In this document: one piece after another, positions 6,978-14,241 of the stretch
Numbering within the stretch: the first letter of the stretch is position 1
Layout: each line of letters starts with the position of its first letter
IMG/VR virus record: IMGVR_UViG_3300038441_000659
Span: 1-46,634 of that record
DNA length: 46,634 nt
Source: a virus
Reading direction: 5' to 3' (one strand)
Notes under the pieces: generated by a model
What the model was told of the DNA's origin: nothing
The model's database searches: none
What the model saw: the letters and a program-made list of their open reading frames with translations, nothing else
Program-made: the position numbers and the translations under genes

Positions 6978-7765
6978 CAGGACTCCTCGTGGGGTAGATG
7001 CGGGTGCCCGCCGTGGCGCTTGCGCACCGCCAGGACGACTTCGGGGGTTTTGCGCCGGGGGTTCCGCCGGACCAGGCCCGGCCACGCGGCCAGCAGCTGC
7101 TGGACCGCAGCCTCTTCCGCCGCGTGGCTGCGGTACGCCGCCACCCCGCCGGGGGTGTAGTGATCCGCCTTGACGGCCACGCCGTCCGCCCGCAGAACGG
7201 CACCGTCGTACCAGTAGTGCCGCAGGCTGGCTTCGTAGTCCTCTTTCAGGGTGACGGTCATGTCGTGGACGGGGTGCCCCGGCCGGGTGATCTGCCCGAT
7301 GAACGTGCCGATCAGGAACCGCAGCCCCTCGGTCCAGCGGTTCTCGGTGAGGAAGAAGTGGTTCGGCACCGGCGCGACGCCCCACGCATGCAGCCCAGCG
7401 GCCTCCGTCCGGCGGAAGCCCTCCCGGATGAAGGCGTTCAGGTTGCGCACGGGAAACAACTTCTTGCCGTGCACCTGCTCCAACTGGTGCACGTCGTCGT
7501 CCATCTGGAGCAGGCGGGTACCGGCCGGGTACACCAGCCTGATGATGTCCTGCCGGACCGCGTGGATGCCCTTGCTGGGGAGCACGATGTACTGGACGCC
7601 GAACTCCTTCGCCGTCTGGATGGTGCCGTCCAGCTGTGGGTCGTGCCCGCTGGCCACCACGGTGACCTGCCGGGGCGGAACGCCGCCGTTGGCCAGCGTG
7701 GACAGCGTGCGCCGGGCGAGCACGTCCGGCCGGTTGAACGTGGGCACAGCCACCTGGTAGGTCAT
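6977..7765 (-). CDS. Glycosyltransferase, probably acting on modified DNA bases
   Basis: 262 residues. The N-terminus MTYQVAVPTFNRPDVL and the metal/nucleotide-sugar motif QMDDDV (about residue 88) are typical of GT-A-type glycosyltransferases. It overlaps the TET/JBP-like dioxygenase by four bases (7762-7765). Glycosyltransferases linked to phage TET/JBP enzymes are known to attach sugars to oxidised cytosine or thymine bases, so the likely substrate is a hydroxymethylated base in the phage genome. Donor sugar not predictable. A role on tail or envelope glycans is less likely given the neighbour. Confidence 0.75.
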   Translation of the reverse strand: MTYQVAVPTFNRPDVLARRTLSTLANGGVPPRQVTVVASGHDPQLDGTIQTAKEFGVQYIVLPSKGIHAVRQDIIRLVYPAGTRLLQMDDDVHQLEQVHGKKLFPVRNLNAFIREGFRRTEAAGLHAWGVAPVPNHFFLTENRWTEGLRFLIGTFIGQITRPGHPVHDMTVTLKEDYEASLRHYWYDGAVLRADGVAVKADHYTPGGVAAYRSHAAEEAAVQQLLAAWPGLVRRNPRRKTPEVVLAVRKRHGGHPHLPHEES

Positions 7766-8706
7766 ATCGGCTTGCTCCAGGTCGAGTTTTCGCGGGCACC
7801 CCCGGCGCGGTGCGCCTTGCCCTTGTGGGGGTTTTCCAATGATCCCGGAATCGCCGTGTCTCCGGCAGCCAGCCGGGCAGCCATGTCAGCCTCCCGCGCG
7901 GTGCGCGCGACGGCCCCTTGTGCCAGCTCTTGCGCGTACTCCAGGCAGGTCTTCATGCCCTTGAGCGCGTAGTACACCACGCTGATGCGGTAGCCCTCGC
8001 CCGCCTTGACCCGCTCCAGCGGGGTGACGCCGTGGAGCAGCCGCTCGCCGGGGAACAGGATCACGGTGCTGTCGGCACAGGGCAGCACGGCGTCGTACTC
8101 CGGCAGGTGCAGGTGCCCGCCGCGCACGCCCCGGCGCACCACCGGCATGGCGCTCCAGGTGGAGAAGTTGAACCGGTCGCGGTGGTAGGGCAGCTGCGCC
8201 GTGTCGTTGACGACGCCGCTCGTCCAGAGCTTGGCCTCGCCGAAGCGCCACTCGGTGCGGACCTCGGCCAAGCGCGCCGTGTCCGCCGGAGCGATGGTCG
8301 GGTCGATGACGTCCAGCATCCCGGAGAACTGATCGGCGTACGCCTCCAGCAGCCGCTCGATGCCGGGCTGCTCGTTGGCCAGGCTGGTGATGCCGCAGCT
8401 CTCCCGGAAGTGCGTGGCCCTACGGGGGCGGTAGCCGAACGTCCGGCTGCGGCTGGCGTAGTTGTTGGCCCGACCCACGCTGGCGATCTCGATCTGGAGT
8501 ACCGCCCGGCGGAAAGCCGCTGCCTGCTCCAGGGGGAACACCGCCAGCACGGGCGCGCCGGTGTCGGCGTCGTGCACGACGTACGCGCCCGTGCGCCCGG
8601 TGGGCAGCGTAGGCACCAGCGCAGGCACCCGCTGCCCGTTCATCTGCTCGGCGGTGTCGTAGTCCAGCACGCGCGGCAGTGTCAGCCGCTCAGGCGTCGG
8701 CGTCAT
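7762..8706 (-). CDS. TET/JBP-like 2-oxoglutarate/Fe(II) dioxygenase
   Basis: 314 residues from the ATG at 8706 (GAGGAG upstream; the longer form to 8751 is less likely). Iron ligands: HRD in PYHRDRFNF (about residue 175) and a distal His in RLLHGV (about 222). The 2-oxoglutarate arginine is probably in YRISVVYYAL (about 240). This spacing and the jelly-roll strands fit the TET/JBP group, which hydroxylates 5-methylcytosine or thymine in DNA. With the adjoining glycosyltransferase it forms a base hypermodification pathway, probably protecting phage DNA from restriction. No cytosine methyltransferase is visible in this window, so the first step may be encoded elsewhere. Confidence 0.78.
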   Translation of the reverse strand: MTPTPERLTLPRVLDYDTAEQMNGQRVPALVPTLPTGRTGAYVVHDADTGAPVLAVFPLEQAAAFRRAVLQIEIASVGRANNYASRSRTFGYRPRRATHFRESCGITSLANEQPGIERLLEAYADQFSGMLDVIDPTIAPADTARLAEVRTEWRFGEAKLWTSGVVNDTAQLPYHRDRFNFSTWSAMPVVRRGVRGGHLHLPEYDAVLPCADSTVILFPGERLLHGVTPLERVKAGEGYRISVVYYALKGMKTCLEYAQELAQGAVARTAREADMAARLAAGDTAIPGSLENPHKGKAHRAGGARENSTWSKPI

Positions 8707-9388
8707 GATCCTCCTCGGTGTCCTCGGAGGGCTCCGGCGCGGTCTCACCACACCACTGCTCGATCAGCAGCTTGATGGCGTCGGAGTTGGTCTCCAGCTC
8801 GTGTTCCTTGCGGAACTCACCGAGTTTGTTCTGCATCCAGATGAACTGGTTGATGGGGTATTGCAGCACGACCACGCGGGTGGACACGTCGGAGTAGCGC
8901 TCGGCCTTGTCACCGATGTCCACGTTGTTGATCAGACCGTCTTCGGGGCCGCCGACCATCTCCTCGATGCCCGCCATCAGGTCGGACAGGTCGTCCTCGG
9001 TGTAGCCGGTGCCGGTCAGATCCCCCAGATCGCCCAGGAGTTCGCTCAGGACGACGTTGTCGTACCCGCCCAGCTCGGGGGAGCGGTTGTCCACCAGGAC
9101 GATGCGGGCGGCGCGGTCGTCGTCGACGTCGATCACGTACGCGGCCAGCATCCCCCACGCCGGGTTGTCAGGCTCGGCCTCCCGCAGGTCCCGGAACGCC
9201 TTGACCGTGTGGTTGCCCGCCAGCACTTCCATCGGGCGGCCGGTGTGCGTGCCCCGGTTGACCACCACCGGCTTGTACTGCCCATGGGCGCGCAGACTGT
9301 CGGCGATGGCCTTGACGTTACCGAGCCGGGGGTTCTTGTGGTACAGCGCGACGGACGCGGGGGTGAGATGTACGAGTTCGGATTCCAT
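8690..9388 (-). CDS. ParB/sulfiredoxin-fold protein
   Basis: 232 residues. The N-terminal half has the ParB-like layout: HKNPRLGNVKAIADSLRAHGQYKPVVVN, then EVLAGNHTVKAFR (about residue 55). This fold binds or cleaves nucleotides and DNA. ParB-like genes often accompany phage DNA-modification enzymes, and here it sits upstream of and overlaps the dioxygenase, so a role in the same pathway is likely. The ATG lies only 6 bases after the -10 box of the promoter at 9395-9423, so the mRNA is probably leaderless. Confidence 0.75.
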   Translation of the reverse strand: MESELVHLTPASVALYHKNPRLGNVKAIADSLRAHGQYKPVVVNRGTHTGRPMEVLAGNHTVKAFRDLREAEPDNPAWGMLAAYVIDVDDDRAARIVLVDNRSPELGGYDNVVLSELLGDLGDLTGTGYTEDDLSDLMAGIEEMVGGPEDGLINNVDIGDKAERYSDVSTRVVVLQYPINQFIWMQNKLGEFRKEHELETNSDAIKLLIEQWCGETAPEPSEDTEEDHDADA

Positions 9389-9394
9389 ATCCGA

Positions 9395-9423
9395 AGAATA
9401 GCCGCAACCCGTGCGGTGTACAG
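9395..9423 (-). promoter_or_regulatory. Promoter giving a leaderless mRNA
   Basis: Minus strand: CTGTAC, 17-nt spacer containing GCACGGGTTGCGGC (one good operator half, one degenerate), TATTCT. The start codon at 9388 falls at the expected transcription start. Confidence 0.5.
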
Positions 9424-9445
9424 GTGCCCGACCAGTCTGGCGATG

Positions 9446-9518
9446 CTGGCCTGCCAGGACTCGAACCCGGAACCCGCCGCTTTGGAGACGGCTGCTCTAC
9501 CACTTGAGCTACAGACCA
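9446..9518 (-). tRNA. tRNA-Trp (CCA)
   Basis: Minus-strand cloverleaf of 73 nt. Acceptor stem TGGTCTG/CAGGCCA (one G-U pair), D-arm GCTC...GAGC, anticodon arm GCCGT-CTCCAAA-GCGGC with anticodon CCA, T-arm CCGGG-TTCGAGT-CCTGG. No CCA tail is encoded. A normal tRNA, unlike the permuted tRNA mimics at 14001-14884. Confidence 0.9.
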
Positions 9519-9523
9519 TAGGC

Positions 9524-9563
9524 CGAAGGCCCCCGTCGTGACGAAGCGAATCGGGGGCCTTCG
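9524..9563 (-). terminator. Hairpin terminator upstream of tRNA-Trp
   Basis: 12-bp stem CGAAGGCCCCCG/CGGGGGCCTTCG with a 16-nt loop. It lies between an intergenic stretch and the tRNA gene. Symmetric enough to work on either strand. It might also act in processing the tRNA precursor. Confidence 0.55.
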
Positions 9564-9760
9564 GTTGATCCTTTGGAATTGCTGCTCTCACCGTCAGGGG
9601 GATCAGGCCCCGGTGAGCGGCTCCGTCCCTATTCCGACATTCAGGACGGTCTGGATTTTCTTCGTACGTACACCCCGAAGGGCAGTGACGAGAGGTCGGT
9701 AACCCGAGACGCCTACAGCATATCACACGTGATCCGTGCTGCGCCACTCGCGGTCGTAGT
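9564..9760 (-). other. Noncoding stretch with a stem and one operator
   Basis: About 200 bases without a convincing gene. An operator palindrome sits at 9725-9739 (minus: GCACGGATCACGTGT, then GATATG), but the -35 is weak. A stem CTCACCG/CGGTGAG encloses a 17-nt loop around 9587-9617. If the promoter works, it would make a short RNA ending at the hairpin at 9524-9563. No known RNA family recognised. Confidence 0.35.
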
Positions 9761-9943
9761 TCAGCGGGTCTTCCCTTCGAGGCGGGGTGCGATGCGGTAG
9801 GCGACCAGTTCGTACATCTTGATGGTGACCAGCCAGTGCTGGGAGTGCTCGGTTCCGATCTCGGACACCCAGCGCAGGAGGGTGACGCCGATCAGCAGGT
9901 TGATGCAGTTCGTGATGGTCAGCGCGGTGAGAACCCAGATCAT
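9761..9943 (-). CDS. Small membrane protein
   Basis: 60 residues from ATG 9943; the longer frame to 10075 is a shadow of the next gene. MIWVLTALTITNCINLLIGVTLLRWV is one long hydrophobic segment, followed by a charged tail ending RLEGKTR. Overlaps the upstream gene's stop (ATGA). Function unknown. Confidence 0.65.
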   Translation of the reverse strand: MIWVLTALTITNCINLLIGVTLLRWVSEIGTEHSQHWLVTIKMYELVAYRIAPRLEGKTR

Positions 9944-10296
9944 GACGCCCCCGGATGCATGCGCATACACGGAAACGACGTGATGGTGATGGTGTCGCCG
10001 GGCTTCATCACCGCCGTGATGTTCTGGTGCACTTCGTCCAGGACCAGCAGGCTGATCGGACACCCGTCGCTCCACACGGACACGCAGTAGACGCCGTGGC
10101 GGTCGGCGTAGAAGGTGAGACCTTCCTCGTCGGCGAAGGTCTCCCGCGTAACCCGAGTCTCCAGGGCCACCACGTTGTTCTGATAGTCGGCACCGGGCTC
10201 ACCACGGTGCAACCGCAGGGTGATCACGCCGCCCAGCAGTTCGTCTGCGAACTGCTGGAGCCGCTTGCGCGCGAACGCGGACAGGGCCTCAGGCAT
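9940..10296 (-). CDS. Unknown protein
   Basis: 118 residues. An N-terminal helix (ALSAFARKRLQQFADELLGG) is followed by alternating strand-like segments (VYCVSVWSDGCPISLLVL). No catalytic motif recognised. Part of a chain of seven overlapping minus-strand genes from 11758 to 9761. Confidence 0.65.
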   Translation of the reverse strand: MPEALSAFARKRLQQFADELLGGVITLRLHRGEPGADYQNNVVALETRVTRETFADEEGLTFYADRHGVYCVSVWSDGCPISLLVLDEVHQNITAVMKPGDTITITSFPCMRMHPGAS

Positions 10297-10564
10297 CGGG
10301 TGCCTCCTTCGGGGTGGGCGGACGCGGGTACAGGCGGCGGACGTTGTCCACCACGGTGGTGAGGCTGAACGCCGCGCGGGACAGCGCGTCGTAGCGCGCC
10401 AGCCCCGCCGAATGGCTGGGCGAGCCCTGCGGCGACAGCAGAGCCTGCCGCCGGGCGCTCTGGGCGTCGGCCACGAGACGGGTCACCACGTCGGCGATGG
10501 CCTGCTCGTAGGCGTCGCCGCGCGCCAGCATCGGGTCGGGCAGGTCACTGGAGGTCACGTCCAT
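10289..10564 (-). CDS. Small helical unknown protein
   Basis: 91 residues from ATG 10564, chosen because it overlaps the upstream stop by a few bases as elsewhere in this chain. Mostly helical (YEQAIADVVTRLVADAQSARRQALL), with a proline-rich C-terminus. No family recognised. Confidence 0.62.
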   Translation of the reverse strand: MDVTSSDLPDPMLARGDAYEQAIADVVTRLVADAQSARRQALLSPQGSPSHSAGLARYDALSRAAFSLTTVVDNVRRLYPRPPTPKEAPDA

Positions 10565-10728
10565 TCCCTCCATTCGGCATGGCACTCGTCGCAGATGTAC
10601 TGGCCACCCTGCGCGTACATGGTCTCGCCCTCGGCGATGTGGGCCCCGCAGGCGTCACAGTGCCCGTCGAACCCGGCGGTGAACTCGGTACCCGAGTCTC
10701 CCCCGGGGTGGGCGAAGGGGTCAGGCAT
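10555..10728 (-). CDS. Zinc-ribbon-like small protein
   Basis: 57 residues from ATG 10728. CDACGAHIAEGE and YICDECHAEW give a four-cysteine zinc ribbon, with an extra histidine. Probably structural or nucleic-acid binding. Overlaps neighbours on both sides. Confidence 0.68.
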   Translation of the reverse strand: MPDPFAHPGGDSGTEFTAGFDGHCDACGAHIAEGETMYAQGGQYICDECHAEWREWT

Positions 10729-10918
10729 CGGCACGGCCTTCCTGGTAGTTGCGCACCGCCGCCACGGCGTCCGGGTGCGTGGACAGCGAGCAGGGCGCGA
10801 AGAACTGATCGCTCTTGCGGCACGGGACGAACCGCAGGTGGGTGACGCACACGGTGGGCAAGTCGTCGGTGATGTACGGCGGGTCCCAGGCGTCGGCGGG
10901 GTCATACACGGTGTCCAT
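10721..10918 (-). CDS. Small unknown protein with cysteines
   Basis: 65 residues, MDTVYDPADAWDPPYITDD start. Three isolated cysteines (TVCVTHLRFVPC, then APC) could bind metal. Overlaps both neighbours, so it is translated with them. No family recognised. Confidence 0.62.
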   Translation of the reverse strand: MDTVYDPADAWDPPYITDDLPTVCVTHLRFVPCRKSDQFFAPCSLSTHPDAVAAVRNYQEGRADA

Positions 10919-11315
10919 TCCCTTCCCGTGCGCGGTAGCAGTCCGTGCACACCTGATCGAAGTTGTCGTCGGTGTTGGTGACGAACATCGACGTACCAGC
11001 AGCGAAGCCGATGTCGCAGCCGTAGCAGGTGCCGTGGACGTTGGTGACGATCCACCCTTCCTTCGGCACCGGCGTGACCGGCTGCGCGGGCGCGTCCACG
11101 TCGAAGAACAGGGTGATGCGGTCGTCCTCGGCGTACACCCGCAGCCAGTCGTCGTAGAAGGGCTCGGCCCCGTGCATGTCGGTGTAGGCCACGCGCGCCG
11201 CGCTGACGGCCTTGAACAGCTCCTCGATGGCGGCCCCGTGGCTGCCGTAGGTGGCCCCCGGCACGTGCCAGGCGTGCCGGGTGCGCACCGTGGTGGTCCG
11301 CGTGTACGTGGCCAC
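10902..11315 (-). CDS. Unknown protein with C-terminal zinc site
   Basis: 137 residues from a GTG at 11315 that overlaps the upstream stop codon. The C-terminal part has CYGC and CTDC, a likely zinc ribbon. The N-terminal part includes FDVDAPAQPV and no recognised catalytic motif. Confidence 0.65.
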   Translation of the reverse strand: MATYTRTTTVRTRHAWHVPGATYGSHGAAIEELFKAVSAARVAYTDMHGAEPFYDDWLRVYAEDDRITLFFDVDAPAQPVTPVPKEGWIVTNVHGTCYGCDIGFAAGTSMFVTNTDDNFDQVCTDCYRAREGNGHRV

Positions 11316-11758
11316 TACGCGACCTCGCCTTCGCGCTCGGCGACGGCCACTTGCACGCGTTCCAGCACGCCCCGCCGCGCCAGGTTCACACGGTCGATGA
11401 CGAGCGCGCTGCCTTCCAGCACCTGGTACACCGTGGTGGTGCCGCCGGGTGCGCCCTGCACCGTGACGATGGAGAAGCGGCACTTGCTGTTGAGCGCGCT
11501 GCGCACCCCGATGACCAGGTTCGGGTCGAAGGCGACCTCGTAGCCGTCGAGGTCGGGAAAGCTGATCAGCAGCGGGGCGGTCTCGGGCACCGGCGTGAAC
11601 GTCATACGTTCGCCGTTCTGTTCCGTCAGAACGGCGAGGGCCTGGTCCACCGTCCCCCGCAGCTCCAGCGGGTCTTCCGACCAGATGCCGGTCTTGATGG
11701 CCTGGATCATGCGCGTACGCAGCCACTCGGCTGCCTCACGCGCGCTGGTGATGGTCAC
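11315..11758 (-). CDS. Unknown protein
   Basis: 147 residues from GTG 11758, with GGGAGG upstream; a longer frame to 11794 runs into the promoter region. Sequence VTITSAREAAEWLRTRMIQAIKTG suggests an N-terminal helical domain, then beta-rich segments (LLISFPDLDGYEVAFDP). First gene of the chain driven by the promoter at 11793-11821. Function unknown. Confidence 0.65.
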   Translation of the reverse strand: MTITSAREAAEWLRTRMIQAIKTGIWSEDPLELRGTVDQALAVLTEQNGERMTFTPVPETAPLLISFPDLDGYEVAFDPNLVIGVRSALNSKCRFSIVTVQGAPGGTTTVYQVLEGSALVIDRVNLARRGVLERVQVAVAEREGEVA

Positions 11759-11792
11759 TACATGCCTCCCGTGATGGTGAGTTGGTAGGACC

Positions 11793-11821
11793 ATCTTAGC
11801 ACGTGATCCGTGCTATGTCAC
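11793..11821 (-). promoter_or_regulatory. Operator-type promoter
   Basis: Minus strand: GTGACA, 17-nt spacer with GCACGGATCACGTGC (11799-11813), TAAGAT. Its -35 overlaps the stop codon of the gene ending at 11818. Drives the overlapping chain 11758 to 9761. Confidence 0.7.
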
Positions 11822-11982
11822 GCCTTACGCGCATGTTGCCGCAGCCAGCGCTCCAGCGGAATCGACAGCACGAACGGCAGGTAGTCAGGCTCGCCGTGGT
11901 GGTCGTGGTGCTCGTAGATGTAGGCCATCAGCTCGTCGGCGGGCACGGTCATGCCGCGCAGCTCCGGGTACAGGTCGGTCAT
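11818..11982 (-). CDS. Small unknown protein
   Basis: 54 residues from ATG 11982. MTDLYPELRGMTVPADEL then a histidine-rich EHHDHHGEPDYL and a basic tail RWLRQHARKA. It starts just after the upstream gene stops. Could bind metal through the histidines; unproven. Confidence 0.58.
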   Translation of the reverse strand: MTDLYPELRGMTVPADELMAYIYEHHDHHGEPDYLPFVLSIPLERWLRQHARKA

Positions 11983-11983
11983 G

Positions 11984-12208
11984 TCATCCCTTGCGGTAGC
12001 GGCCGGTGACCACAGCGGCCACCAGTTCGGGCGAGCAGCCCACAGCGGCGGCCAGCGCCCTGTACGACCAGCGTTCCGGGTCGCTGGCGCGCAGCTCCCG
12101 GATGAGCGCATTCCGTGCTGACCGTTCACGGTCGGCTTGTTGCTCACACGCAAGACTGGCCCGGTGGTGAGACCGGGCCAGTGCAGCGCGTGAATCAGAG
12201 GTCGCCAC
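11984..12208 (-). CDS. Helix-turn-helix protein
   Basis: About 74 residues. The start is uncertain: GTG 12208 or TTG 12214, both inside the end of the Ro60 gene and without a good ribosome site. The C-terminal YRALAAAVGCSPELVAAVVTGRYRKG is a clear helix-turn-helix, so DNA binding is likely. Its size and position make it a weak candidate for the regulator of the operator family; nothing ties it to that directly. Confidence 0.5.
   Translation of the reverse strand: MATSDSRAALARSHHRASLACEQQADRERSARNALIRELRASDPERWSYRALAAAVGCSPELVAAVVTGRYRKG
12155..12182 (-). terminator. Hairpin terminator after the Ro60 gene
   Basis: Perfect 11-bp stem ACTGGCCCGGT/ACCGGGCCAGT with a 6-nt loop, beginning 13 bases past the Ro60 stop codon. 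A short T-containing tract (CTTGCG) follows. Confidence 0.65.
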
Positions 12209-13832
12209 GGGCAAAGTCGGCGATCAGGTTCGGCGTGGCCGAATCGAACCCGGCGATGTCGAGCATGCCCGCGTCGCTGGGGTCGGCGATGCTGAACCGC
12301 GTGCTGGTCATGCCGACGACGATCAGCTTGGCCGCCGGGTTGACCTGCTCGCGGTACTGCCGCAGCGCCTGGAACGGGTGGATGCTGCCCGCCCAGGTCT
12401 CGCTGTCGGTGTAGACGGTGAACACGTCGACCACGGTCTTGGTCCTGAGCGCCTCGGTGATGGGCAGCGCGCAATCCGTACCGCCGAACGGCAGGCCACT
12501 GACCACGCGGATGGCGTCGTCCAGCCGCTGGCGCGCGCTGATGCGCAGCGGCGTCAGGGCGGTCTGACCGTACAGCGAGGTGTAGGTGGTGGCGTATCCA
12601 CGCCGCGCGGGGCGGCGGTTGGACGTGAAGCCGACGATCTGGTGCTGCGGCTCCTTGGCCGCCGTGACCAGCGCCAGCGCAGCCGACGCCTCCCGGCAGC
12701 TGATGGGCATGCCGCTGATGGACGCCGTCATCGAGCCCGAGACGTCCAGCGCCAGCATGTGCCGCTTGCCCGTGCTCTCCACGTTGCCGAAGGCCGCGTA
12801 GAACGCCGCGTCGAGCGCGTCGGTCACCTGGGGCACGGGGCTCCAGGTGCTGTCGCCGCGCAGGCTGCGCCCGCCCGCGTAGGTGCGCTGGGCGACCAGC
12901 ACGTTGATCGGGTGAACGCGCGCCCTGCGCAGGAGGTTCGGGTCGGTCAGCTGGCCGACCACACCGTCGAGGTGCTCACCGAAGGGCGACAGCATGCCCA
13001 GCCGGGTGAGCCGGGGCAGCTGGCGCATCAGCGCGGTCTGCGGCACGCCCTTGGCCAGCAGCGCCGCCCACACGTCGGCGTCGTTCAGGCGCTCGCTGGG
13101 CAGCATCTCCCAGCTGAGACCCTGCGTGTTGAGGATCAGCTCGGGCAGGTTGGTGCCCGGCTCGTGCGCCTTGACGAACGCCTCGATGAGGGGCAGCTCG
13201 GCGAGGTCGGCGTCCCGCCCGCACATCCAGGAGAACAGCTCCTTGCGCGCGGCATTGTCGGTGTGGGGGTGCGCCAGCCGCAGCAGGTCGCGGTGGGTCC
13301 AGCCCTCGCGGTTCTGGTACTTCGCCGCCTGATAGGCCAGCTCCGGCACCGGCCGGGTGACGTACCAGTTACCGATCGCGCGGCGCAGGCCACGGCCCCA
13401 GCCACGGAACTGCTCGACGTAGCCCGCGAACTGGAACAGGTGCGTGCCCGTGCGGGCGACCTGCGGCAGCGCGGCCAACGCCGCTCGCTTACCGTCCTCG
13501 TCGGCCAGACCCGCACACGCCGCCAGCGCGAACAGCGCCTGGTCGTTCTTGGGGGCGCGGCCCGCCGACGAGATGTCCACGATCTCCCGTACCAGGGTGG
13601 CCGGGTCGGTCTGGGCGAACTCGATGACGACCTGGGCATTGTCGCGGGTCAGCCGATTCTGCCCCACGTAATAGGTGCCGCCGTCCGTGCCCAGCGTGAG
13701 GAACCGGCGCAGGCGGGTCAGCGGGGTGACAGCGAAAACCGCGCCACCCGCATTGTTCATGACCTGATCCGGGCGAGCCTTCTCGGTCTGCGGGGTGACG
13801 CGGAGATTGATATTGCGGAGTGCATCCGACAT
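12195..13832 (-). CDS. rsr: Ro60 / TROVE-domain RNA-binding protein (Rsr homologue)
   Basis: 545 residues from ATG 13832, with AAAGGA upstream; the longer frame to 13922 crosses the promoter. The N-terminal two thirds is the helical-repeat TROVE ring (for example RRFLTLGTDGGTYYVGQ and YVEQFRGWGRGLRRAIGNWY). The C-terminal third is a von Willebrand A domain with an intact metal site: LDVSGSM (about residue 365) and YTDSETWAGSIHP, which resembles the TDNETFAG segment of animal Ro60. Ro60 binds Y RNAs and misfolded RNAs. In bacteria it can be tethered by a Y RNA to an exoribonuclease. The seven Y-RNA-like units lie directly upstream at 14001-14884, on the same strand. Length matches known Ro60 proteins. 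Confidence 0.92.
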   Translation of the reverse strand: MSDALRNINLRVTPQTEKARPDQVMNNAGGAVFAVTPLTRLRRFLTLGTDGGTYYVGQNRLTRDNAQVVIEFAQTDPATLVREIVDISSAGRAPKNDQALFALAACAGLADEDGKRAALAALPQVARTGTHLFQFAGYVEQFRGWGRGLRRAIGNWYVTRPVPELAYQAAKYQNREGWTHRDLLRLAHPHTDNAARKELFSWMCGRDADLAELPLIEAFVKAHEPGTNLPELILNTQGLSWEMLPSERLNDADVWAALLAKGVPQTALMRQLPRLTRLGMLSPFGEHLDGVVGQLTDPNLLRRARVHPINVLVAQRTYAGGRSLRGDSTWSPVPQVTDALDAAFYAAFGNVESTGKRHMLALDVSGSMTASISGMPISCREASAALALVTAAKEPQHQIVGFTSNRRPARRGYATTYTSLYGQTALTPLRISARQRLDDAIRVVSGLPFGGTDCALPITEALRTKTVVDVFTVYTDSETWAGSIHPFQALRQYREQVNPAAKLIVVGMTSTRFSIADPSDAGMLDIAGFDSATPNLIADFARGDL

Positions 13833-13881
13833 GTGGATTCCTTTGTGGTGTTCCGGCTCGGCGGGGTGCCGAACAGTGGTA

Positions 13882-13911
13882 ATGCTAGCACGGATTCCGT
13901 GCGTTGTGCAA
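13882..13911 (-). promoter_or_regulatory. Operator-type promoter of the Ro60 gene
   Basis: Minus strand: TTGCAC, 18-nt spacer with the perfect palindrome GCACGGAATCCGTGC (13888-13902), TAGCAT. Ro60 is therefore in the common operator regulon, while the RNA array upstream is not. Confidence 0.75.
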
Positions 13912-13924
13912 GAAATGCGCAAGA

Positions 13925-13989
13925 CCGGGGCCTCACCCTACGGCGAGAAATCCCCGGCCTCACTTCCCGCCGATCCTCGAACCGGCGGG
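13925..13989 (-). terminator. Two hairpins closing the RNA array
   Basis: On the minus strand a stem CCCGCCG/CGGCGGG (13966-13989) is followed by CCGGGG/CCCCGG (13925-13957) and then a T-containing tract (TTTCTTGC). They lie after the last RNA unit and before the Ro60 promoter, so probably end the array transcript. Confidence 0.5.
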
Positions 13990-14000
13990 CAGGTCGTGCG

Positions 14001-14111
14001 CGAAACGGACATGGTGTGCAACCGGAGTATCAGGCGCTCCATTGCTGAAACACCCGAATGGATTCGAACCATTGATATGCCAAGTTAACCGGAATGCTCC
14101 GGCCCGTTTCG
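14001..14111 (-). ncRNA. Y-RNA-like unit 7
   Basis: Outer helix CGAAACGG (14104-14111) pairs perfectly with CCGTTTCG (14001-14008). Internal loop GCCGGA opposite ACACCATGT. Inner helix GCA...CCGG with CCGG...TGC. The central module has a complete T-arm AATGG-TTCGAAT-CCATT (14057-14073), but the acceptor and D-arm parts are degenerate. A short stem GGC/GCC stands where an anticodon stem would be. Last unit before the hairpins at 13925-13989. It looks like a partly eroded tRNA mimic. Confidence 0.75.
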
Positions 14112-14120
14112 TACAGCAGG

Positions 14121-14230
14121 TGCGAGACGTGGTGTGCAGCTCGGAAGTGTTACGTGGTTCGCCCGGCGCTTGCGCCATCCGACCACGTAGACCACGGGAA
14201 AATGGTTAACCGTACTGCTCCGGCCCCGCA
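14121..14230 (-). ncRNA. Y-RNA-like unit 6 (hairpin module)
   Basis: Outer helix TGCGGG (14225-14230) with CTCGCA (14121-14126, one G-U). Internal loop GCCGGA opposite ACACCACGT. Inner helix GCAGTACGG with CCGAGCTGC (one mismatch, one G-U). The module has no T-loop. It forms a long hairpin: TACGTGGT/ACCACGTA, a loop, then GGCG-CAAG-CGCC. The shared frame with a different module suggests a different partner from the tRNA-like units. Confidence 0.72.
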
Positions 14231-14241
14231 GAAATGCGAGG

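Noticed and set aside
12378-14048. 556-codon open frame on the plus strand
   Set aside because: Antisense of the Ro60 gene. The TROVE and von Willebrand A motifs are on the minus strand.
13990-14060. An ordinary tRNA gene at the end of the array
   Set aside because: A T-arm is present at 14057-14073, but no acceptor 5' strand pairs with the expected 3' strand, in normal or permuted order. It fits better as the degenerate module of unit 7.
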